The notes below the pieces were generated by a model, which was given only the letters and a program-made list of their open reading frames with translations, did no database searches and was not told the DNA's origin. Positions 42,412 to 53,833 of a stretch of 64,000 bases of DNA are shown here, piece by piece (the first letter of the stretch is position 1; each line of letters begins with the position of its first letter). The position numbers and the translations under genes are program-made. The stretch spans positions 6,711,718 to 6,775,717 of the forward strand of contig NC_089821.1 of the NCBI RefSeq assembly GCF_035046505.1. The letters run 5' to 3'. This DNA comes from Tiliqua scincoides. Taxonomy: Eukaryota; Chordata; Lepidosauria; Squamata; Scincidae.

Positions 42412-43170
42412 TCCTTGTGGACTCACCTCCCTGCATTACAATCTCTGCGCATGAACTGGAGGTTGTCCATGACTTTGTGTACCTTGGCTCAACAATCTCC
42501 GACACTCTTTCTCTTGATACCGAGCTAAACAAACGCATCGGTAAAGCAGCTACCATGTTTTCCAGATTCACAAAGAGAGTCTGGTCCAACAAGAAGCTGA
42601 CGGAACATACCAAGATCCAGGTCTACAGAGCTTGCGTCCTGAGTACACTTCTGTACTGCAGCGAGTCATGGACTCTTCGCTCACAACAGGAGAGGAAACT
42701 GAACGCTTTCCACATGCGCTGCCTCTGACGCATCCTCGGCATCACCTGGCAGGACAAAGTTCCAAACAACACAGTCCTGGAACGAGATGAAATCCCCAGC
42801 ATGTACGCACTGTTGAAACAGAGACGCCTGCATTGGCTTGGTCATGACGTGAGAATGGGCGATGCCCGGATCCCAAAGGATCTCCTCTATGGAGAACTTG
42901 TGCAAGGAAAGCGCCCTACAGGTAGAACACAGCTGCGATGCAAGGACATCTGCAAGAGGGATCTGAAGGCCTTAGGAGTGGACCTCAACAAGTGGGAAAC
43001 CCTGGCCTCTGAGCGGCCTGCTTGGAGGCAGGCTGTGCAGCATGGCCTTTCCCAGTTTGAAGAGACACTTGGCCAACAGTCTAAGGCAAAGAGGCAAAGA
43101 AGGAAGGCCCATAGCCAGGGAGACAGACCAGGGACAGACTACACTTGCTCCCGGTGTGGTTGCCAACACA
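42412..43170 (+). mobile_element. RTE-like LINE, longest copy, with internal deletion at the 3' end
   Basis: Frames read ITISAHELEVVHDFVYLGST, then LNKRIGKAATMFSRFTKRVW and YRACVLSTLLYCSESWTLRS. After a stop where the other copies have an open frame, they continue RILGITWQDKVPNN, LHWLGHDVRM and GKRPTGRTQLRCKDICKRDL, ending TCSRCG. The second half of the zinc module and most of the tail are deleted, leaving only GGTTGCCAAC. This copy extends the family upstream through the YLGS..LLY.SE segment just after the RT core. Confidence 0.88.
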
Positions 43171-43225
43171 CACATTGCTAGGTTTTCACTATGTTAGTAA
43201 AACTTCAAAAATTCATTCTTTCCAT

Positions 43226-44388
43226 CAGTGGCATAGCTAGAGGGGGTGCAAAGCACTATGTTTTTCAGGGAGCCTAACTGTAGTGTGTAAGGGGCCCCTC
43301 CTTCTCCCCTTTGGAGCCATTCCAGGCGTATGTAAGAACATAAGAACATAAGAATAGCCCCACTGGATCAGGCCATAGGCCCATCTAGTCCAGCTTCCTG
43401 GATCTCACAGCGGCCCACCAAATGCCCCAGGGAGCACACCAGATAACAAGAGACCTCATCCTCGTGCCCTCCCTTGCACCTGGCATTCTGACATAGCCCA
43501 TTTCTAAAATTAGGAGGTTGAGCATACACATCATGGCTTGTACCCCGTAATGGATTTTTCCTCCAGAAACTTGTCCAATCCCTTTTAAAGGCATCCAGGC
43601 TAGATGCCATCACCACATCCTATGGCAAGGAGTTCCACAGACCAACCACACGCTGAGTAAAGAAATATTTTCTTTTGTCTGTTCTAACTCCCCCCAACAC
43701 TCAATTTGAGTGGATGTCCCCTGGTTCTGGTGTTATGTGAGAATGTAAAGAGCATCTCCCTATCCACTCTGTCCATCCCCTGCATAATTCTGTATGTCTC
43801 AGTCATGTCCCCCCTCAGGCGTCTCTTTTCTAGGCTGAAGAGGCCCAAACGCCGTAGCCTTTCCTCATAAGGAAGGTGCCCCAGCCCCGTAATCATCTTA
43901 GTCGCTCTCGTTTGCACCTTTTCCATTTCCACTATGTCTTTTTTGAGATGCGGCGACCAGAACTGGACACAATACTCCAGGTGTGGCCTTACCATCGATT
44001 TGTACAACAGCATTATAATATTAGCTGTTTTGTTCTCAATACCTTTCCTAATGATCCCAAGCATAGAATTGGCCTTCTTCACTGCCGCCGCACATTGGGT
44101 CGACACTTTCATCGACCTGTCCACCACCACCCCAAGATCTCTCTCCTGATCTGTCACAGACAGCTCAGAACCCATCAGCCTATATCTAAAGTTTTGATTT
44201 CTTGCCCCAATGTGCATGACTTTACACTTACTGACACTGAAGCGCATCTGCAAATGGCATTTGTATGCCTCTGTTTTGCTCTCCCCACCTGGAATAACTC
44301 CAAAGGGGAGAGGGAGGGGCCTCTTACACACTACGGTGAGGTTCTCTGAAAAACATAGTGCTTTGCACCCCCTCTAGCTATGCCACTG
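43226..44388. mobile_element. Foldback MITE, CAGTGGCATAGCTAG family, split by CR1
   Basis: It opens CAGTGGCATAGCTAGAGGGG and closes CCCCTCTAGCTATGCCACTG. The target duplication CTTTCCAT is exact (43218-43225 and 44389-44396). The CR1 insertion divides the two complementary arms (CCTTTGGAGCCATTCCAGG left, CCTGGAATAACTCCAAAGG right). Without the insert the MITE is about 230 bp. Confidence 0.9.
43333..44262 (-). mobile_element. CR1 LINE, ORF2 C-terminal third and 3' end
   Basis: In complement: KWQ-region fragment, then ERDLGVVVDRSMKVSTQCA, NSMLGIIRKGIENKTANIIM and [20 protein letters not shown] to the terminal domain, with a frame change near 43690. The tail has three TTCTTATG units. A possible duplication GTATG (43328-43332 and 44263-44267) marks the site. 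At the 5' junction an AAATGCCATTT palindrome replaces the expected sequence, a small inverted end artefact. Frames are mostly open, indicating a young copy. Confidence 0.88.
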
Positions 44389-44396
44389 CTTTCCAT

Positions 44397-45138
44397 TTGC
44401 TTTAATATTTTCTTCAGCCTAGTTTTAGTGCACTGCTATAAATGAGGAGCTCCTGGGGGGGGGACTGTTATTATTGTGCAACTGACCCTTTCAAGGTCAG
44501 TTATAGACTCTTATAGATCCAAGCACTGATCTATAGAGAGGTCATCAAAATCTATAAACATCATAACAGCATAAACGGAAAAGAGGACTCACTCTGTCAC
44601 AGACACACTTAGACCTGATCTTTAGCAAAACAAATACTTTGAGATTTAACAAAGAACAGACTGAAACAACAGGTGCCTTTAAGTAAAATGGAAACGGATA
44701 ACTGAGTATGGAATGTTTAATGAAGTAATTGGGGTTGGGATTAGATTAACAGCTGGTTGATTAAAAAAATCTGACAATAAAAAATCTTTTGTTGCTGTCT
44801 TGGTATCTAGATGGGGTAAACTCTGCTGGGGCAGGTTGCAGTTGGCTTAGCTTAGAGTTGGCTTGAGCTCTTGGTAGGGAAATTTGCTGTATTTAATTTT
44901 AGGCAGTAGAGCATGATATTCTGCTCTATGCAAGTTTCAGTAGTTCTAGGTGTCAGCTAACTACCTTTTAGTTTTATTTCATTCCCTTGAGAAAGCTCTA
45001 CAAAGTTAGGATGAAATGCCAGGATAGGATCTAGACTTTGTGATTGTAGCCTTAGAGTCCAAAAATGAATTTTTCCTTGGGTAGTGACTCGGACTGCAGA
45101 AGCATTAGTGATTACAAAAATTCAAAAGGATTATAAAA
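44397..45138. other. Unique DNA, no gene recognised
   Basis: A G run lies at about 44456-44463. No repeat signature or meaningful frame. Confidence 0.4.
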
Positions 45139-45363
45139 GAGCCAGGGTGGTGTCGTGGTTTGGGAGGTGGACTCAGACCTGGAAAATCCAGGTTCAAATC
45201 CCTCCTCAACCACAAAGTGTCCTGGGTGACCTTGGACCAGTCACTTTCTCTCAGCCTCACCTACCTCACAGGGGTGTTGTGAGGAAAAAAGGAGGGGAGC
45301 AGCCATGTACACTACCCTGAGCTCTTTGAAGGAAGGGTGGTATAAGAATGTGATAAATAAAGT
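45139..45363 (+). mobile_element. Squamate tRNA-derived SINE (Sauria type)
   Basis: The head has a tRNA-like box A (GGTGGTGTCGTGGTTTGGG) and box B (GGTTCAAATCC). The conserved body reads CCTGGGTGACCTTGGACCAG, then CTCAGCCTCACCTACCTCAC and GGGTGTTGTGAGG. A 3' part, CCCTGAGCTCTTTGAAGG, GGTATAAGAATG and ATAAATAAA, resembles the BovB-type tails that drive Sauria SINEs. About 225 bp and full length apart from small changes. It is one of the best lineage markers here. Confidence 0.85.
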
Positions 45364-46144
45364 TTTCCAAACGCAATAGAATACAAAAGAGGGACTTACT
45401 GGGTCACACAATCCATGATTAATTTTGTTCCTCTCTGTTTTTCTCTTCCTATGATCTCTCCTACACATATTTGCAAACATTTAAAGATTTTGCAGAAGAA
45501 AATTAAAGTTTCAGGAGCTGTGCTCTCTCTCTGCCCAACCCCACGCCCGGTTTAGGTAGTATTGCTTTCAGAAGGAGGATAAAATGCATTTTTCCCATCT
45601 AAAATCGATATTAAACTTGTTTTAAAATAATAACAGTCCAAGCAGCATGCAAACCTGGTGAAATCAATTTTCTGCCGACACCACTGAGCAGCTCTAGCCT
45701 TTTGTAAACAGCACCAGAGTGGTCCTACGGTTACTTGGACTGTATAATGTAAAATTGAAGTCATTTTAGCTCTGGTCTCATTACAGAAGCTGCATAGCTA
45801 TAAAGATAAACAGTGTTTTGAAAACTGCATTTTTATACTAATGAAATTTTGTAGGCAGATTTAGTCGCGGAATGGGTCTCTCTGAGCAAAATACGACGGG
45901 AGTTTTTCTCCAGATAAGGAAAGTACGGATTACCAGTCCGAATGGTCACCATTTCAATCCAGTGACTATCAATCCATAAGATACAGGCATTGCTGCAAGA
46001 TTATAATAGCAAAATTTAAAGTACAGCAGAAATACCTCTCTCTCGTTTGCCACAATCTAGATAAAGAATGATAAGAGCTGCAGAGCTACAACTCATTTCT
46101 GCAGAGAAGTCCAATTCACTTGTGCTATATTGATTCTGCTGCTT
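45364..46144. other. Unique DNA, no gene recognised
   Basis: Short frames only. No repeats or exon signatures that I can support. Confidence 0.4.
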
Positions 46145-46455
46145 CTAGGCTGACAGGTCCAAAGTGGTGATGCTGGTGGACATCTGCCCAGTGTCCTAGT
46201 CTTTACAGTATGGGGTGCTGCCTGCAGGGTTCGATTCTATCCCCCATGATCTTTAACATCTACATGAAACCACAGGAAGATCACCTGGAGCTTTGGAGTG
46301 GTGTGTCACCAGTATGCTGATGACACCAACTCTATCTCTCCTTGCCTTCTTGTGCCAGAGAGACTGTGGAAGTTCTGGGGCACTGCCTTGAGGTGGTGGG
46401 GGTCTGGATTAAAGGCAATAGGTTCAGATTGAATCCATTAAAGTCTTCTTGGTCA
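46145..46455 (+). mobile_element. L2 LINE reverse-transcriptase fragment
   Basis: Conceptual reading gives GCCLQGSILSPMIFNIYMKP (RT motif B region), then a motif C region with a frame break at the ADD pair, LYLSLPSCARETVEVLGHCL and WIKGNRFRLNP. This is the L2 ORF2 RT core, older than the L2 copies at 26 and 31 kb. No 3' end is attached. Confidence 0.8.
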
Positions 46456-46671
46456 AAAAATCCTTGATGCAGATACAGGCAGCCCAATCCTGAGCTACCC
46501 GGAGTGCTACTTGATTCTAAGGCAGCTCTGGAGCTACCGCAGAACCAGAGAATCCGGTGTCGGGTCACAAGTTCACTGGTCCCTCCCTCCCTGCTCCCTC
46601 CCCCACCATGCCTCCTACCAGCCTTCTCCCCGCTCTCCTCCCCCCCACATCAACTAACCCCACAATGCCAT

Positions 46672-48045
46672 AAGAACATAAGAACAGTCCCACTGGATCA
46701 GGCCATGGGCCCATCTAGTCCCGCTTCCTGTATCTCACAGCGGCCCACCAAATGCCCCAGGGAGCACACCTGACAACAAGAGACCTGCAAGGCATTCTGG
46801 GAATTGTAGTTGAGAACATAAGAACAGCCCCACTGGATCAGGCCATAGGCCCATTTAGTCCAGCTTCCTGTATCTCACAGCGGCCCACCAAATGCCCCAG
46901 TGAGCACACCTGACAACAAGAGACCTGCAAGGCATTCTGGGAATTGTAGTTGAGAACATAAGAACAGCCCCACTGGATCAGGCCATAGGCCCATCTAGTC
47001 CAGCTTCCTGTATCTCACAGCGGCCCACCAAATGCCCCAGGGAGCACACCAGATAACAAGAGACCTGCAAGGCCTCCTGGGAATTGTAGTTAAGAACATA
47101 AGAACAGCCGCACTGGATCAGGCCACAGGCCCATCTAGTCCAGCTTCCTGTATCTCACAGCGGCCCACCAAATGCCCCAGGGAGCACACCTGACAACAAG
47201 AGACCTGCAAGGCCTCCTGGGAATTGTAGTTAAGAACATAAGAACAGCCGCACTGATCAGGCCACAGGCCCATCTAGTCCAGCTTCCTGTATCTCACAGC
47301 GGCCCACCAAATGCCCCAGGGAGCACACCAGATAACAAGAGACCTGCAAGGCCTCCTGGGAATTGTAGTTAAGAACATAAGAACAGCGCACTGGATCAGG
47401 CCACAGGCCCATCTAGTCCAGCTTCCTGTATCTCACAGCGGCCCACCAAATGCCCCAGGGAGCACACCTGACAACAAGAGACCTGCAAGGCTTCCTGGGA
47501 ATTGTAGTTAAGAACATAAGAAGAGCCCCACTGGATCAGGCCACAGGCCCATCTAGTCCAGCTTCCTCTATCTCACAGTGGCCCACCAAATGCCCCAGGG
47601 AGCACACCTGATCACAAGAGACCTGCATCCTGGTGCCCTCCCTTGCATCTGGCATTCTGACATAGCCCATTTCTAAAATCAAGAGGTTGTGCATACACAT
47701 CATGGCTTATAACCCGTAATGATTTTTCCTCCAGAAACTTGTCCAATCCCATTTTAAAGGCATCCAGGCCAGATGCCGTCACCTACATCCTGTGGCAAGG
47801 AGTTCCACAGACCGACCACACGCTGAGTAAAGAAATATTTTCTTTTGTCTGTCCTAACCCGCCCAACACTCAATTTTAGTGGATGTCCCCTGGATCTGGT
47901 ATTATGTGAGAGTGTAAAGAGCATCTCCCTATCCACTCTTTCCTTCCCGTGCATAATTTTATATGTCTCAATCATGTCCCCCCCTCAGGCGTATCTTTTC
48001 TAGGCTGAAGAGGCTCAAACGCCAAACACTGAAGAGGCCCCAAAG
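46672..48045 (-). mobile_element. CR1 LINE with a seven-unit tail array
   Basis: In complement the ORF2 C terminus (ETYKIMHGKERVDREMLF, HNTRSRGHPLKLSVGRVRTD, with small frame breaks) and 3' untranslated region lead into the array at 46674-47640. The 5' end near 48000-48045 shows a local duplication of CTGAAGAGGC, a typical small 5' junction artefact. It resembles the 4.2-kb copy but lies in the opposite orientation. Confidence 0.85.
46674..47640 (-). repeat. 139/140-bp tandem array of CR1 3' ends (7 units)
   Basis: Linkers begin (GCAAGGC) at 46787, 46927, 47067, 47207, 47346 and 47485, giving periods of 140, 140, 140, 139 and 139. The first two linkers read AACTACAATTCCCAGAATGC in complement. 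The other four have CCCAGGAGGC or CCCAGGAAGC. Units alternate between ACCAGATAACAAG and ACCTGACAACAAG variants. Same unit composition as the 4627-6556 array. Confidence 0.95.
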
Positions 48046-48106
48046 CTCTCTGCTTATAGTGTTTGGTTTAAACAAAGACATGTTATTACTTTGCATGAAT
48101 GTAATT

Positions 48107-49615
48107 GAGGGCACAATCCTAACGCAACCCTTGGGCTGGCGCAAGTAACTTGCGCCAGCCCAGGAGTGTCGCAAAAGTGCCATAAAGCACATTGGGGAGA
48201 TAGCTGGTGTACAAATGTGCCAGTATCCCTGCAGCGACCCGGGCCCCAGGGAGAGGGTGAGTTGCGTTAGCCAAGGTGTAGGAGGGTGGGAAGTGGTGGA
48301 AGGGAGGCATTTCAGGGCGGGGGAGGGCTGGCAGCAGGCGTTCCTGGGGGCGGTTGTGTGGTGAGTGGAAGGACCAGGATCCGGCGGTTATGCCAGATCC
48401 TAAGCCTATTCTCAGGTGGCCTGGGGCAGTCCTGGGCTGCTCGGATTTGCACTACCTCTTGAGGTGGTGCGGATTCAAGTAGCCTTATTGGGGCTGCTGC
48501 CACTTTACCCGGGGTAAGGGGAAGTGATTCCCTTGCCCTGAACTGAGCCACTTTCAGCCTCATAAGAACATAAGAACAGCCCCGCTGGATCAGGCCACAG
48601 GCCCATCCAGCTTCCTGTATCTCACAGCGGCTCACCAAATGCCCCAGGGAGCACACCTGATAACAAGAGACCTCATCCTGGTGCCCTCCCCTGCATCTGG
48701 CATTCTGACATAACCCATTTCTAAAATCAGGAGGTTGCGCATACACATCATGGCTTGTACCCCATAATGGATTTTTCCTCCAAAAAAACTTGTCCAATCC
48801 CCTTTAAAGGCGTCTAGGCTAGACGCCATCACCACATCCTGTGGCAAGGAGTTCCACAGACTAACCACACGCTGAGTAAAGAAATATTTTCTTTTGTCTG
48901 TTCTAACTCCCCCAACACTCAATTTGGTGGATGTCCCCTGGTTCTGGTGTTATGTGAGAATGTAAAGAGCATCTCCCCTATCCACTCTGTCCATCCCCTG
49001 CATAATTTTGTATGTCTCAATCATGTCCCCCCTCAGGCGTCTCTTTTCTAGGCTGAAGAGGCCCAAACGCCATAGCCTTTCCTCATAAGGAAGGTGCCCC
49101 AGCCCCATAATCATCTTAGTCGCTCTCTTTTGCACCTTTTTCCATTTCCACTATGTCTTTTTTGAGATGCGGCGACCAGAACTGGACACAATACTCCAGG
49201 TGTGGCCTTACCATAGATTTGTACAACAGCATTATAATACTAGCCGTTTTGTTCTCAATACCCTTCCTAATGATCCCAAGCATAGAATTGGCCTTATTAC
49301 CTTCACTGCCGCCGCACATTGGGGCGACACTTTCATCGACCTGTCCACCACCACCCCAAGATCTCTCTCCTGATCTGTCAGCTCAGAACCCATCAGCCTA
49401 TATGTGAAGTTTTGATTTTTTGCCCCAATGTGCATGACTTTACACTTACTGACATTGAAGCGCATCTGCCATTTTGCTCCCCATTCTGCCAGTCTGGAGA
49501 GATCCTTCTGGAGCTCCTCACAATCACTTCTGGTCTTCACCACTCGGCAAAGTTCACCACTCGGAAAAGCCTCAATCCTGCTTTGGATGCAGCGCAGGCC
49601 TGCCTGTGAATATAT
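48107..49615. mobile_element. Probable MITE with CAATCCTA-type end, interrupted by CR1
   Basis: The left end GAGGGCACAATCCTAACGC leads into a hairpin, GGGCTGGCGCAAG / CTTGCGCCAGCCC (about 48132-48161). GC-rich sequence continues to 48562 and resumes after the CR1 as ATCCTGCTTTGGATGCAGCG. The right boundary is uncertain. Confidence 0.4.
48563..49567 (-). mobile_element. CR1 LINE, ORF2 C-terminal third and 3' end
   Basis: In complement: KTRSDCEELQKDLSRLAEWG, KWQMRFNVSKCKVMHIGAKN and [20 protein letters not shown] to the 3' end and tail. A 7-bp duplication AGCCTCA (48556-48562 and 49568-49574) flanks it. A repeated CACCACTCGG at 49540-49563 marks a slippage event at the 5' junction. Several single-base frame changes. 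Confidence 0.88.
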
Positions 49616-51793
49616 CCACAGATACTAGATCCATGGATAGTGGGGGGTGCCTGCATTGTTGCTTTAAATAATTGGGTTTTATTTTCAACTTATATAAGTG
49701 TTATTCTGAAATTGTTCTTAGCCACCTTGATTTTTTTCTAGAAATTTGCAAAATAAATAAATTTAATCATTGACAAGGACTCTTATTCTTGAGAAGGAAT
49801 GCTTTTGTCTCTCCAGCTGTAATGAATGAGAGTCCTTGAAAGCCATGTGCTTAGTTTTCATTATTTCACACCTGTCCATAATAGAGTAGAAAAGTCCTTC
49901 CCAGTACTACCAGAAATAGAACACACTGCCTGACATCCAGCCTATCACAGCACATGATTTCAGGAACTAGAATCTGCCAGCAAGTCACTTAACAGATTAC
50001 TGTTCCAGAAAGTCACTTTCACCTAATTCTTTTGTCAAACTTAGGTGATTTTCACTAGGCAATAAGCCAAGTTGCACGTTAGCATAAGACGAATAAAACA
50101 TTGTGCTATACGTAACGTTGTTATATCAATTAAGGCCATGGCATAGGGTACTCCTTGATCATGAATATACAGAGCAGTCAGTTTTAAAGAAATGCCAGTA
50201 TAAGACTGGTTCTTCTAATGGGGCGTTGGAGAGTTGCTGTCCTTTGGCAGACAATATTGAGCTAGGTAGGCTGTCAACCTCAGTACAATGTAGCACCTGG
50301 ATCAAATGAGACACTTTGGGGAGTTTGGGGAGTTTAAACTCCCCATATGGTGATGCAGCCAGTAGCGTAGCGAGGGGTGCTAGGTTTTGCAGGCACCTGA
50401 AAATGCTGTGCAAGCTGCCCCTCCCCAAATTGACAGAGAAATAAAATCTTGTGAGACCTGGTTTGCACTTATCTTAGGATCTATGGGTAGTTTCTTATGA
50501 TCTGTATGTTGTTCATATCCTAGTACTCCTCATTTCTGCAAATCACCCACCTCTGAGTGCACAGAGGATTTATCTCCTTTTATAAAGTGATAATTTTCAA
50601 TTGCCCCTGTAGTCTGTGCTGCATCAGAAAAAAGATATATTTAGCAGTGATAGGTTACCCTACTTCTTCCCCCCTAGAAATGCAAATAGAGTGAGCCAAT
50701 ACAGCTAATTTTTGTGATTAATAACTACCTGCTTCTTCTTGGCTTGCTGACAGCCTGTCCTGCTCCGACAGTCATGATTTTAATTTAGCATTTTGTCATT
50801 TTTTCAAAAACCTGACTTGAATGTTTGATATCATATTTGGATACCGGATCACATGCATGACAGAAAACCAACTGTTTGAGGTGTTTGTTTACGGTGATTA
50901 AGATAGGATTACAGCAGAAGTCTTCCTGAACACAATGCGTTACTTCTGCGTAAGGTAAATAACACAATTTTCCAACATCTCTACCAACTGCTGAAGAATC
51001 TCCTTTTTGCTCGTGTGACTTGGTTATGTGCAATTCTGGTACAAAAATAACATTCTCTCTCTATCTCCTTTTCAGGATAATGCACAGAATTCATAGTTTC
51101 TTCAATTATTTCTAAATTATTAAACTGAGTGCTTACTAATCTCCTGAATTAACTAAGTCTCTCCTAGAATTTTTTTTAAAAAGGCACAGGTGTTTAATGT
51201 GATATTTCTTTCCACAAAGAAAGAAAACATTTGAAAATTCAAAATACAGTGTTGGGAAATTAAGTCGTGGCTCCACTGATTTTTTTTTAAAAAGGAAGTC
51301 TCGCATGATGTTTCAATTCACGCGTGTGAACATATGATGTCCTTTATCTCTAGCATTGGTCCATCTAACCTGTACTGTTTATTCTGTCAGGCAGCTGAGA
51401 TTTCAGGAGGAAGGTCTTTCGCAGCTTATTGCTAAGACCTTTCAACCAGCTCAAACCTGGAACCAGAGATATGCAAAGTATGAATTTTGCTCCTGAACCA
51501 TTTAATTCTTCAGACAGAAAGGAGCTTTGCCACCAATTAAAATGTTCATATGGGAACACCAACTTTACTGCATTGAATGGCAGTTTCTTTAAGCAGGCAG
51601 GGAGTCAATCTGGAAAGACCCTGACTTACTTTTGATGTCCTGTCTCATACAACAAGGTCAGATCCTGCCGAATGCCAATAAGATGCACCAAGACCCATGC
51701 CTGATGACACTGGTGTACTGGGAGGTGTTGGGGGGGGGGGCCAAATGCCGCCATACCAGTACTATCCCATCCCCTCCCCCCCGCATTCCTTGG
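49616..51793. other. Mostly unique DNA with a MITE remnant
   Basis: 49735-49765 looks like a LINE 3' tail remnant (AAATAAATAAATTTA). 50352-50430 is a left fragment of the CAGTGGCATAGCTAG MITE (CCAGTAGCGTAGCGAGGGG, then GTTTTGCAGGCACCTG). The rest shows no repeat or exon. Confidence 0.4.
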
Positions 51794-52361
51794 CAACCAA
51801 GGTAAGGTCACACCTGTAGTGTTTTGTCCAGTTCTGGTCACCACATCTCAAAAAGGACATAGTGGAAATGGAAAAAGGTGCAAAAGAGACCACTAAAATG
51901 ATTACTGGACTGGGGGCACCTTCCTTATGAGGAAAGGCTACAGTGTTTGGGCCTCTTCGGTCTAGAAAAGAGGGAGGGGACATGATTGAGACATACAAAA
52001 TTATGCTTGGGAAGGATAGAGTGGATAGAGAGATGCTCTTTTCGCTCTCACACAACATCAGAACCAGGGGACATCCACTAAATTGAATGTTGGGAGAGTT
52101 AGGACAGACAAAAGAAAATATTCCTTTACTCAGCATGTAGTTGGTCTGTGGAACTCCTTGCCACATGATGTGGTGATGACATCTGGCCTAGATGCCTTTA
52201 AAAGGGGATTGGACAAATTTTCTGGAGGAAAAATCCATCACAGCTTACAAACCATGATGTGTCTCTTGTTGTGTGCTCCCTGGGGCATTTTGGTGGGCCA
52301 CTGTGAGATACAGGAAGCTGGACAAGATGGGCCTATGGCAGGGCTGTTCTTATGTTCTTAA
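51794..52361 (+). mobile_element. CR1 LINE 3' fragment
   Basis: It runs from the HLEYCVQFWSP region through [20 protein letters not shown] to the terminal domain, then a shortened 3' untranslated region (about 100 bp deleted compared with the 20-kb copy) and TTCTTATGTTCTTA. Multiple frame breaks. Confidence 0.85.
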
Positions 52362-52362
52362 C

Positions 52363-52480
52363 CCTTTGGAGGCCTTCTGAGGGCCCTCCAGAGGTGTTTA
52401 AAAGTCACTTCCGGTTCTCCAACAGAAACTGGAAGTGACATTTGAAGACCTTCCAGAGGCCTCAGAAGGCTTCTGGAGGG
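52363..52480. repeat. Inverted repeat (foldback) of about 55-bp arms
   Basis: The left arm CCTTCTGAGGGCCCTCCAGA, then GTCACTTCCGGTT, pairs with AACTGGAAGTGAC and CTTCCAGAGGCCTCAGAAGG. The spacer is only a few bases, so the DNA can form a near-continuous hairpin. Probably the core of a foldback MITE whose ends are not visible. Confidence 0.75.
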
Positions 52481-53633
52481 CCAGAAGAGGTCACGCGTGG
52501 CCCTGGACACAACCAGTAAGGGGGAAGACCAGTTGGGCAGTGTTCTATTGTCCTGGCCCCAGTGTGGTAGAGGCACCAGGGTCACCAGTGCCTGATGAAA
52601 GTTCTGCTTCTCTTTGAATCAAACTGGTATGACCCATTGCCCATAGAACATACGTGGAGACAGACTCCATATTTAGAGTTGAAATTATGAAACTAAAGAC
52701 CCATGATGTTCCTCGCCATAGCATGCAGCCAGTCCAAAATGGGTTGTGCTGCTTGCTATGGAGGGGGGGGTGATTGGGAGGCTTGGGAGGGGAAAGCAAA
52801 ACTATTTATCCCTTACCCCTCTGTAAGCCTCTCAACCACCAAGGGTCTCCTTGGACCTGTGCCAGTTCTTTAGTTGGCGCAAGTCCAAGGAGACAAAGGG
52901 GCATGTCAACTCACTCTGGAGGAGATAGCATCTGGTGTAAGTTGCCTGCACCACATACCACCCACTCCTGCCTCTGACATGCCCCCAGCCTTCCCCCATT
53001 CTGCTTACCCCCCCTTTCCCCAGTGCATGATTACAGGTCAAATGGTATAACGTTGACTGTGAGTCCCGTTCAGACTCCAAGGTAGATTCTGTGCATTAAA
53101 ATACTGGGTAGCAACTTAGCAGCACTGGCTTCTAAAATGTATGCATTCATTCAGGGGACCTGGGTATACTCCTTGAAATATGTAATGCAAGAGGCAGAGA
53201 CCGCAAGAAATCCTTGCTGAAAACTTTGAAAGAAACCTATGAATAGATAGAGCCCTAAAATAACAAAGTTGCTGAGATCCAGGAGTATTATCAAGGCAAC
53301 ACGCAGATAATCTGATAACCACTACATGTTTAGATGACTGAAACTTTTTTCCCCCCCAAGAGAAGCGATTAAACTTTAATAACTATCGCTTCATTGGGAT
53401 TAGAGATCACAGTCAGAAGAAGGTGATGGGGAAAACAACCAGTAGAACATTAGATGAAAAATCTCTCTATTCAGCAGAAGTGAAAGATAAGGAAATAAAA
53501 CCTGGCTTTAGGTCAAGGCTAACTTTCTGACTCCCTTTGTGATGTTATTAAAGTCTCCTTGATCTCCATCTTGTTCCAGAGCTCTGTGGGGACCAGACAG
53601 AGAGAGAGAGCCTCAAATCCCAAAGACAAGATT
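52481..53633. other. No gene; one hairpin MITE core
   Basis: 52847-52895 forms a hairpin with arms GTCTCCTTGGACCTGTGCCA and GGCGCAAGTCCAAGGAGAC, matching the 24.0-kb hairpin. C-rich DNA with CCCAGCCTTCCCCCATTC follows. The remainder is unassigned. Confidence 0.45.
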
Positions 53634-53635
53634 AA

Positions 53636-53786
53636 GGGCCCAATCCTATCCAACTGATGCAATCCACAGAATGCAACCTGTAGTGGAGGAGTCATGAAGA
53701 CCTCTTCAAAGTATGGAAACAGTTGTTCCCATACTTCAGGGCTGCATTGAGGGTGCATAGGTGCTGGAAAGGTGGATTAGGCCTTT
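53636..53786. mobile_element. MITE with GGGCCCAATCCTATCCAA termini, eroded right end
   Basis: It begins GGGCCCAATCCTATCCAACT and ends TGCTGGAAAGGTGGATTAGG, the diverged inverted end. The centre CTTCAAAGTATGGAAACAG and CCCATACTTCAGGGCTGC resembles the 28377 copy. Confidence 0.6.
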
Positions 53787-53833
53787 TGTTTCTAAATCCA
53801 TACTTGGAATGTTGAACGTTGGCCAGATTTGGT

